Source: Pseudomonas nitroreducens (lineage in GTDB: Bacteria; Pseudomonadota; Gammaproteobacteria; Pseudomonadales; Pseudomonadaceae). Taken from it: DNA of 64,000 nt. Within the stretch, counting starts at the first letter, position 1, and each line of letters begins with the position of its first letter. The position numbers and the translations under genes were made by a program. The stretch lies in contig NZ_JACHLI010000003.1 of NCBI RefSeq assembly GCF_014204515.1, positions 124,001-188,000 of the forward strand. The letters are read 5' to 3'. This document shows positions 57,810-64,000 of this stretch, in pieces. A model generated the notes under the pieces. It worked only from the letters and a program-made list of their open reading frames with translations, ran no database searches and was not told the DNA's origin.

Positions 57810-59549
57810 ATGTCCCTCGCCCGTTGGCTGCCCGGTCTGGACAGCCTGCTGCACTACCGTGTCGACTGGCTGCCGCGCGATATCCAGGCCGGCCTGTCGG
57901 TGGCCGCGGTGCAGATTCCCACCGCCATCGCCTATTCGCAGATCATCGGCTTTCCGCCCCAGGTCGGGCTCTACGCCTGCATCCTGCCGATGCTGATCTA
58001 CGCCATCGTCGGTAGTTCGCGGCAACTGATGGTCGGCCCGGACGCCGCCACCGCCGCCATGGTCGCGGCGGCCATCACGCCGCTGGCGGCGGGCAATCCG
58101 GAACGCCTGCTGCAGCTGTCGATGATCGTCGCGGTGCTGGTGGGTGTGCTGTCCATCGCCGCCGGGGCCGCTCGCGCCGGCTTCGTCGCCAGCTTCCTGT
58201 CGCGGCCGACGCTGGTGGGCTACCTGAACGGCATCGGCCTGAGCCTGATCGCCGGGCAATTGGGCAAGATCCTCGGCTACCACAGCGAAACCAGCGGCTT
58301 CGTCCGCGGGCTGATCGCCCTGGTGCGCAACCTCGCCGACACCCATTTCCCAACCCTGGCGCTGGGCATCGGCACCCTGGCGCTGATGATCCTGCTGCCG
58401 CGCCGCTACCCGAAGATTCCCGGCGCGCTGGTGGGCGTGCTGTTCGCCTCGCTGCTCGCCGCCCTGTTCGGCCTGGACCAGTACGGCATCAAGCTGCTCG
58501 GCGAGGTGCCGCAGGGCCTGCCGCACCTGAGTTGGCCGAAGACCAGCGTCGAGGAACTGGGCAGCCTGTTCCGCGACGCCATGGGCATCACCATCGTCAG
58601 TTTCTGCAGCGCCATGCTCACCGCGCGCAGCTTCGCCGCCCGCCACGGCTATGCGGTCGACGCCAACCACGAATTCATGGCGCTGGGCATGGCCAATATC
58701 GGTGCGGGGATTTCCCAGGGCTTCGTCATCAGCGGCGCCGACTCGCGCACCGCGGTGAACGACATGGTCGGCGGCAAGAGCCAGCTGGTCGGCGTGGTCG
58801 CCGCGCTGGTGATCGGGCTGGTTCTGCTGCTGTTCAGCAAGCCGCTGGGCTGGGTGCCGATGCCGGCGCTGGGCGCGGTGCTGCTGATGGCCGGCTGGGG
58901 GCTGATCGATTTTCGCGCGCTGCGCGGCTTCTGGGCGCTGAGCCGGTTCGAGTTCGGTCTGTGCGTGCTGACCACGGTGGGTGTGCTCAGCGTCGGTGTG
59001 CTGCCGGGCATCTTCGTCGCGATCATGCTCGCCCTGCTGCGTCTGCTCTACCTCACCTATCGCCCCCACGACGCGGTGATGGGCTGGGTGCACGGCATCG
59101 ACGGCCAGGTGGAGCTGGAGCAGTACCCCAACGCCCACACCCTGCCGGGGCTGGTGATCTACCGCTTCGATGCGCCGATCCTGTTCTTCAACGCCGACTA
59201 CTTCAAACAGCGCCTGCTGGAAGTGGTGGCCGCGGCGCCGAACGCGCGCGCAGTGCTGCTCAATGCCGAGGGCATTCTCAACCTGGATATCAGCGGCCTG
59301 ACCACCTTGCGCGAAGTGCAGCAGACGCTCGACGCCCAGGGCGTGCACCTGTCGCTGGCGCGGGTGACCGGCGAGGCCCTGGCGATGCTCAAGCGCTCCG
59401 GCGCCCTGGGCGAGGTGAAGCCGCCGCTGGTGTTCAGCTCGGTGCGCGCAGGCGTCAACGCCTACCGCCGCTGGCACCAGCAGCGCAAGCGCGAGCTGGC
59501 GACCAGCGCCCAGGCACTACAGGCGGAACTGCCCGACCAGCCCCTGTAG
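57810..59549 (+). CDS. SulP-family anion permease with STAS domain
   Basis: A 579-residue transporter with 10-14 spans, beginning DIQAGLSVAAVQIPTAIAYSQ. The C-terminal STAS domain (about 430-550) contains IYRFDAPILFFNADYFKQRL and VLLNAEGILNLDISGLTTL, the anti-sigma-antagonist-like phosphorylation region. It carries sulfate, bicarbonate or another anion. Its 3' end overlaps the 3' end of the convergent chemoreceptor gene by 33 bp. Confidence 0.95.
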   Translation: MSLARWLPGLDSLLHYRVDWLPRDIQAGLSVAAVQIPTAIAYSQIIGFPPQVGLYACILPMLIYAIVGSSRQLMVGPDAATAAMVAAAITPLAAGNPERLLQLSMIVAVLVGVLSIAAGAARAGFVASFLSRPTLVGYLNGIGLSLIAGQLGKILGYHSETSGFVRGLIALVRNLADTHFPTLALGIGTLALMILLPRRYPKIPGALVGVLFASLLAALFGLDQYGIKLLGEVPQGLPHLSWPKTSVEELGSLFRDAMGITIVSFCSAMLTARSFAARHGYAVDANHEFMALGMANIGAGISQGFVISGADSRTAVNDMVGGKSQLVGVVAALVIGLVLLLFSKPLGWVPMPALGAVLLMAGWGLIDFRALRGFWALSRFEFGLCVLTTVGVLSVGVLPGIFVAIMLALLRLLYLTYRPHDAVMGWVHGIDGQVELEQYPNAHTLPGLVIYRFDAPILFFNADYFKQRLLEVVAAAPNARAVLLNAEGILNLDISGLTTLREVQQTLDAQGVHLSLARVTGEALAMLKRSGALGEVKPPLVFSSVRAGVNAYRRWHQQRKRELATSAQALQAELPDQPL

Positions 59550-61487
59550 CTCGCGGCTGAGCTGCGCCAGCTCGACGCTGGAAGACGCGGTGGACTCCAT
59601 GGCCTGGGCCGATTCGTCGGCAATGCCACGGATGCTGCTGACGCTGCGGCTGATCTCCTCGGCCACCGCGCTCTGCTGTTCGGAAGCAGCGGCGATCTGC
59701 TGGTTCATCTGGTGGATCACCGCCACCGCCGAGGCGATGGTGCCCAGTGCGGCCTCGGTCTGCACCGCGTCGCCCACGGTCATCTCCACCAGCGCGTGAC
59801 TGCGCTGCATGCGCTGTACCGAGGTACTGGCGCCGCTTTGCAGGGCGGCGATCAGCGTTTCGATCTCGGCCGTGGACTGCTGGGTGCGCTTGGCCAGCGC
59901 CCGCACTTCGTCCGCCACCACGGCAAAGCCCCTGCCCTGTTCGCCGGCCCTCGCCGCTTCGATGGCAGCATTGAGCGCCAGCAGGTTGGTCTGCTCGGCG
60001 ACGTTCTTGATCACGTCCAGCACGCTGCCGATGCTCTGGCTCTCACGGCCGAGCTGCTCGATGCTCTGGGTGGCCGCACGCACGGCCTCGGCCAGTTGCT
60101 CGATACGGCCCAGGGTCTGGCGCACCACGTCCTGGCCGCTGGCAACCTTGCCGTCGGCCTGCTCGGCGGAACTGGCGGCCTCCTCGGCGTTGCGTGCCAC
60201 GTCGTGGACGGTGGCAGCCATCTGGTTCATTGCCGTGGCTACCTGGTCGGTTTCGGCCTTCTGGCTGTTCACCCCGTGCTGGGTGCGTTCGGTGACGCTG
60301 GACAACGCCTGCGCCGAAGCGGTGATCTGCCCTACGCCCTCGCTGAGCCGGCTGACGATGCCGCGCAGGCTGTCGGCCATGCTGCCCACCGCGCCCATCA
60401 ACTGGCCGACTTCATCCTTGCGCCGCGCCTCGATGCTGACGCTCAGGTCGCCCTCGGCGATGCGCCGGGCCATGCCGATCACCTGGCGCAGCGGGCGCAC
60501 GATCATCCAGGTGATCAGCAGCGAAGCCAGTGCGCCCACCAGCAGTGCCAGCACCGCCGAAGCGATGATCATCACGCTGTTGGTGCGCAGTTGCGATTGC
60601 ATGGCCGCGCGCTGGGCGGCGTAGGCATCGTCGACCTGCTGCATGACCTGGGCCGCGCGCTGGTTCATCTGCGCGTGGACCTGTTTTTCCTGATCGAGGC
60701 TGGCGGTGTACTCGTCGAGCTTCTCGACGAAGGCGTTGATGTTGGTGATGACGTCCTTGAGCACCGAGACATAGGTCGGGTCGGTGATGGCCTCCTGCAT
60801 CTTGGCGGACAGCTCCAGCGCCTCGGCGGCGGACTTGATGCGACCGCCCGCGGCTTTCTCGGCACTGTCAGCCCCCTCACCGGCGGCCTCCATCTGCGAG
60901 CGCGCCTCGTTCAGGCCCTGCAGCACCAGGCGATAGAGCTGGCTGACCTGGGCAGCCTGCTGCAGCAGTTCCTCGCCTTTCTGGCCCTGGGACTCCTTGA
61001 GTTCGTAGGCACCGTCGTCGGCGAGACTCGATTGCAGGATGTCCAGGCTGTTGGAAGCGCCGTTCACCGACCAGGTGGCGGCATCCAGCGACAGGCGCCG
61101 GCTCTTGCTGGATTTCTCGAATTTATCGAACGCAGACAGGTAGTCGGCGACGCCCTGCTCCACCTGGGCCATGGCAGCGGCCTGGTCGGGTTGGGCCTTG
61201 AGCCGCGCCACCGCCTCATTCAGGTTGCCGGCGTGCTCGCGCAGGCGCTTGGCGGAAGCGTCGCTGGCGTCGATGACGAAGTCCTTCTCGCTCTGGCGCA
61301 TCTCCAGCAGTTCGCGGTTGATGGTCGACATGTCGCCCAGCAGGTCGAAGCGCTGGGCAATCGCCCGTAGCGAGGTGACACCGATCACCGCCACCAGCGC
61401 GGTGAGCAACAGCACCAGGCCGAAGCCGATGGCCAGCTTTTTCGCCGTACCCATATCGGCCAGACGACGCTGCACGAATGCAACCAT
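59517..61487 (-). CDS. methyl-accepting chemotaxis protein, HBM-type sensor
   Basis: A 656-residue chemoreceptor: TM1 about 18-38, a 265-residue helical periplasmic region (39-303) of the helical bimodular (HBM) size, TM2 304-330, HAMP about 331-385, then the signalling domain with its conserved tip (VLDVIKNVAEQTNLLALNAA, AARAGEQGRGFAVVADEVRA). HBM sensors bind organic acids; ligand unknown here. GGGGGAG precedes ATG 61487. I recall it as PA1646. Confidence 0.94.
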   Translation of the reverse strand: MVAFVQRRLADMGTAKKLAIGFGLVLLLTALVAVIGVTSLRAIAQRFDLLGDMSTINRELLEMRQSEKDFVIDASDASAKRLREHAGNLNEAVARLKAQPDQAAAMAQVEQGVADYLSAFDKFEKSSKSRRLSLDAATWSVNGASNSLDILQSSLADDGAYELKESQGQKGEELLQQAAQVSQLYRLVLQGLNEARSQMEAAGEGADSAEKAAGGRIKSAAEALELSAKMQEAITDPTYVSVLKDVITNINAFVEKLDEYTASLDQEKQVHAQMNQRAAQVMQQVDDAYAAQRAAMQSQLRTNSVMIIASAVLALLVGALASLLITWMIVRPLRQVIGMARRIAEGDLSVSIEARRKDEVGQLMGAVGSMADSLRGIVSRLSEGVGQITASAQALSSVTERTQHGVNSQKAETDQVATAMNQMAATVHDVARNAEEAASSAEQADGKVASGQDVVRQTLGRIEQLAEAVRAATQSIEQLGRESQSIGSVLDVIKNVAEQTNLLALNAAIEAARAGEQGRGFAVVADEVRALAKRTQQSTAEIETLIAALQSGASTSVQRMQRSHALVEMTVGDAVQTEAALGTIASAVAVIHQMNQQIAAASEQQSAVAEEISRSVSSIRGIADESAQAMESTASSSVELAQLSRELQGLVGQFRL

Positions 61488-61759
61488 GGCATCTCCCCCC
61501 TTGCGCAATGGCGTGCAGGAAATCCTTGAAGGTCTCCTGATCGTTATCGGTGCTAGTGGGCGGAACATTAGGAGCGACGTCGGGCGCGGGATAGAGGTGG
61601 CGGCGTTGATGGCACATTGATGGTGCGCAGAGGCATGCGGAGGTCGTATCCAGAATACTGAACAGGACTTTCCTGACGCGAACAGGGAAATCACCGACAG
61701 CTATACACAGGCCCGAGCCTTCAGATTCCGACACCTGTCCCTTGCTCTCGGGTTGTCGG

Positions 61760-62134
61760 ATGAACGCCTTCTACCAACTGGTCCTGCAGCGTCGCCTCGC
61801 CGGTTATCCCCACGAACTGCAGCTGCCGCAGCTGTACCGCCAGCAGCAGCGCCTCGATCCCCTGCTGCTGGCGCGTGGGCTGCTGCCGATCCGCCGCTTC
61901 GTCTGCCCGCTGGCCTGCGACGAGGTCAAGGGCGAATGGCTGGATTGCTGGTTCGATGCCCGGACCGGCTTGCGCCTGGTCCATGGCATCGTCGAGCTGG
62001 TCCACGACAGCGGGCTGGAACTGGAGCAGCGCGACGAGCTGCTGTCGGAACTCTTCGCCCTCGGTGAACGGCTGGACGACGCGCGCCTGGGCGGCATCCA
62101 CTGGCAACTGGGCCTGGAGCTGGAGTTCGCCTGA
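61760..62134 (+). CDS. conserved hypothetical protein, 124 residues
   Basis: A 124-residue acidic soluble protein beginning MNAFYQLVLQRRLAGYPHEL with the segments RRFVCPLACDEVKGEWLDCW and RLGGIHWQLGLELEF. No signal, no span, no known motif. Ribosome site weak. Convergent with the flavin reductase gene (7 bp between stops). Probably real because of codon bias and length. Confidence 0.65.
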   Translation: MNAFYQLVLQRRLAGYPHELQLPQLYRQQQRLDPLLLARGLLPIRRFVCPLACDEVKGEWLDCWFDARTGLRLVHGIVELVHDSGLELEQRDELLSELFALGERLDDARLGGIHWQLGLELEFA

Positions 62135-62141
62135 GGAGCGT

Positions 62142-62750
62142 TTACTTAGGACGGATCATGCCGAAGGTGTCGCGGGTGTAGCTGTACTGGGTGCCGCCCA
62201 GGCGCCCCACCAGATCGAGCTTCGCCGGGTCGACGTGGCGCTCGTCCAGCATCACTGCGTCGTCGATGTGTGCCAGCAGCACACGGGCGAAGATCAGCAG
62301 GCTGGAAGGATTCTCCGCCGGGTACGGCATGATCTGTTCCAGCTGGCATTCGAAGGCCACCGGCGCGCCGACTATGCGCGGCGGCGCCACACGTTCGCTG
62401 GGCACGGTAGCGATGCCGGTGTGCTCGATCTCGCTGACGCCGTGGGGCAGCCAGGCAGCAGTGGCGTTCATGGTCTCGGCCTGGGCAGCGCTGACCAGGT
62501 GGATCACCAGCTCGCCGGTCTCGCGCACGTTGCGCAGAGTGTCCTTGACGCTGCCGTCCTCGCGCACGCTGGTGTTCACCAGCAGGGTCGGCGGCGAGTC
62601 ACTGATGACCTGGAAGAAACTGAACGGCGCGAGATTGCTCTGGCCCTCCGCCGACAACGTCGAGACCCAGGCGATGGGGCGCGGCGTGACGGTGGAGGCC
62701 AGCCAGCGGTAGGCATCGGCCTTGGGCAGCTGGGTGAAGTCGAGTTGCAT
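62142..62750 (-). CDS. flavin reductase / FMN-binding split-barrel protein
   Basis: A 202-residue protein of the flavin reductase-like family: WLASTVTPRPIAWVSTLSAEG, SNLAPFSFFQVISDSPPTLL and KDTLRNVRETGELVIHLVS. It reduces or binds FMN, often serving a monooxygenase. ATG 62750 is chosen; an in-frame GTG 11 codons upstream is possible. It follows no clear partner. Confidence 0.9.
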   Translation of the reverse strand: MQLDFTQLPKADAYRWLASTVTPRPIAWVSTLSAEGQSNLAPFSFFQVISDSPPTLLVNTSVREDGSVKDTLRNVRETGELVIHLVSAAQAETMNATAAWLPHGVSEIEHTGIATVPSERVAPPRIVGAPVAFECQLEQIMPYPAENPSSLLIFARVLLAHIDDAVMLDERHVDPAKLDLVGRLGGTQYSYTRDTFGMIRPK

Positions 62751-62815
62751 GGGGACATCCGGGGCAATGCGGTGGGAAGACACGGGCCGCGGCAGGCGGC
62801 CCGCAAATGCGCAGC

Positions 62816-63094
62816 TCAGCGGCCGGCGCGGGATTCCTTGATATAGAAGCGCGCACGGCTGGCCTTGTCGGCGCAGCCGTCATAGGCCTCGACCTGCTGC
62901 TGGGTCTTGGCGGCGGTCAGCAGGCCAACGGCCTTGGAGTAGCTGACGGTACCGGCGAAGCCCTCGGCCTTGGCCAGGTCCAGCTCGTGCCACGCGGCAT
63001 TCAGCTCGTTGGCGCAGCTGTCGCGGTTGACGGTCTTGCCCGAGCAGCCGGCGACAGCCAGCAGCACGGCGATGATCAGGGGGATGCGCGGCAT
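62816..63094 (-). CDS. small putative lipoprotein
   Basis: A 92-residue protein with a lipobox (LLAVAGCSG, Cys17) after a hydrophobic signal (MPRIPLIIAVLLAVAG). The mature part is helical with three more cysteine-free stretches and Cys27/Cys74. AGGAG lies seven bases before the ATG. Function unknown; it may sit in either membrane. Confidence 0.8.
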   Translation of the reverse strand: MPRIPLIIAVLLAVAGCSGKTVNRDSCANELNAAWHELDLAKAEGFAGTVSYSKAVGLLTAAKTQQQVEAYDGCADKASRARFYIKESRAGR

Positions 63095-63246
63095 GACGGA
63101 ACTCCTGGATGTGTTCGCGGGTGAATCCAGCTTAGAACGCGGCGCAGAGGCCTGCCGGACGGCGCCGAAGTATGCCATCGGACCGACGGCATTCAAGCGA
63201 CTACTACACTGTTTTGCCACGGGATATCCCGAGAAGGAGAAAGACC

Positions 63247-63594
63247 ATGGTGCACCAGGGCAGCTGCCATTGCGGGCAGATCGCGTTCGAAGTGGAAGGG
63301 GATGTCGGTGAAGTCGTGTCATGCAACTGCTCGATCTGCCGGCGCAAGGGCTCGCTGCTGTGGTTCGTGCCGCGCGGCAAGCTGAAGCTGACCACTGCTG
63401 AGAGTGCGATGAGCACCTATACGTTCAATACCCACCGCATCGAGCACCGCTTCTGCCCCACCTGCGGCTGCGCACCGCTGGCCTTCGCCACAGCGCCGGA
63501 CGGCACGCCGATGGCGGCGATCAATGTGCGCTGCCTGCCGGCCGTGGAGCTGGGCGATCTGACGGTGAAGGAATACGACGGCAAGAGCCGCTGA
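63247..63594 (+). CDS. GFA-family zinc protein
   Basis: A 115-residue member of the GFA (glutathione-dependent formaldehyde-activating)/CENP-V fold. Zinc cysteines are in SCHCGQIAFEVEG (Cys7, Cys9), SCNCSICRR (Cys26, 28, 31) and FCPTCGCAPL (Cys70, 73). Most bacterial members have no proven enzyme activity. AAGGAG is seven bases before the ATG. Confidence 0.92.
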   Translation: MVHQGSCHCGQIAFEVEGDVGEVVSCNCSICRRKGSLLWFVPRGKLKLTTAESAMSTYTFNTHRIEHRFCPTCGCAPLAFATAPDGTPMAAINVRCLPAVELGDLTVKEYDGKSR

Positions 63595-63996
63595 AAGCCA
63601 CCCTCAGCGCAATGCATTGCCGATGCTCTGCGCATCGGCGCGGCGCCAGCCCAGGCTGCTCTTCCGCCGCCATGAAAGGGCTTTTTCGACACCCCGGCGC
63701 AGGTCGGGGCAGAGAGTCCAGTGCATGAGCGCCGCTAAAAATGTAGTTCACTCGACCAATGGCTACAAAAACACCGAAACCACGGAACACGCGGCCTAGA
63801 GCCTCGCAGAACCACGAAGACAAATCGTGACCAGAGAGTTGTATACAAAAATCGATTGAACGTAATACACATCGCGTTTATAAAGTCCCGCACCGCTTCA
63901 CCCGCTCGGCCCCGGGGGTGAGATCGGCCAGTACTTCCCGGTTGTCGTGCCCGTCCGGCAACCAGCGACTGACAACAATAAAAACCGAGGTGTTGC
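63595..63996. other. gene-free stretch with the promoter of a gene at the right edge
   Basis: No coding sequence is convincing in these 400 bp. The left half shows nothing clear. The right half holds the GntR-like operator, a sigma-70 promoter and a 112-base leader with a GAGG ribosome site before the ATG at 63997. Confidence 0.6.
63839..63884 (+). promoter_or_regulatory. sigma-70 promoter with a GntR-type operator
   Basis: TTGTATACAA (63839-63848) is a 10-bp palindrome of the FCD-type GntR kind. It is followed by TTGAAC (63856-63861), a 17-bp spacer and TATAAA (63879-63884), a near-consensus promoter. The operator lies just upstream of the -35 element. It should drive the gene starting at 63997. 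Confidence 0.6.
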
Positions 63997-64000
63997 ATGT
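63997..64000 (+). CDS. start of a gene cut by the right edge
   Basis: ATG at 63997 with GAGG nine bases before and the strong promoter upstream. Only the first codon is inside the window, so the product cannot be named. Confidence 0.4.

Noticed and set aside
63735..63998. Minus-strand frame at the right edge
   Set aside because: It overlaps the promoter, operator and leader of the gene that starts at 63997, and its translation has no recognisable pattern.

Overview
This is high-GC DNA with strongly GC-biased third codon positions. It carries many Pseudomonas-type REP elements (arms beginning GTAGGAGCG) and a gene order I recall from Pseudomonas aeruginosa PAO1. The best reading is a chromosomal segment of a Pseudomonas in or near the P. 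aeruginosa group (P. nitroreducens or P. citronellolis type), probably not P. aeruginosa itself. I see about 64 protein genes and no rRNA, tRNA, CRISPR array, insertion sequence, integrase or replication origin.

Layout. 1-3.2 kb: a two-gene beta-oxidation operon (multifunctional hydratase/dehydrogenase, cut by the window edge, and a thiolase). 3.2-4.7 kb: a 32-residue membrane peptide and a periplasmic cytochrome c. 5.1-9.1 kb: the four-gene Anbu operon (circularly permuted ATP-grasp, alpha-E protein, transglutaminase-like protease, Anbu proteasome-like peptidase). 9.4-15.1 kb, divergent from it: a polyamine ABC importer with an aldehyde dehydrogenase, resembling E. coli ydcSTUV-patD. 15.3-17.5 kb: a glutamine amidotransferase, RraB and a membrane protein. 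17.5-21.8 kb: a Baeyer-Villiger monooxygenase/esterase/short-chain dehydrogenase operon with a divergent AraC regulator. 21.8-25 kb: a TSUP exporter and an LtaS-like membrane transferase. 25.2-29.4 kb: speE, alkA, two Ogt-type methyltransferases, a TetR regulator and a DHFR-like protein. 29.7-33.2 kb: methionine salvage genes mtnC, mtnD and mtnB plus an MFS transporter. 33.2-41.5 kb: aroC, a hydrolase, prmB, an isochorismatase-like protein, an Smr protein, folE, a Cache protein and hemerythrin. 41.9-48.3 kb: glutathione transferase, aminotransferase, MarR regulator, LysE and BenE transporters and a lone AAA ATPase. 48.5-53.9 kb: a chaperone-usher fimbrial operon. 54.1-63.6 kb: a BASS transporter, two oxidoreductases, a SulP permease, an MCP chemoreceptor, small proteins and a GFA-family protein. 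A promoter and the first codon of a further gene close the window.

Themes. Polyamines recur: the ydc-like operon would import putrescine or spermidine and oxidise the derived aminoaldehyde, SpeE makes spermidine and releases methylthioadenosine, and MtnBCD salvage that by-product. The alkA/ogt/ogt group forms a small alkylation-repair island. Relative to PAO1 as I remember it, two junctions are notable: the places where the type III secretion cluster and the H2 type VI secretion cluster lie in PAO1 are closed here. A fimbrial operon of different base composition sits in the right-hand part of the block.

Regulatory sites worth reading: a PmrA-box-like repeat before the LtaS-like gene, an NtrC-like site with a -24/-12 promoter-like element before the polyamine operon, a palindromic TetR operator, and a GntR-like operator with a near-consensus sigma-70 promoter at the right edge.
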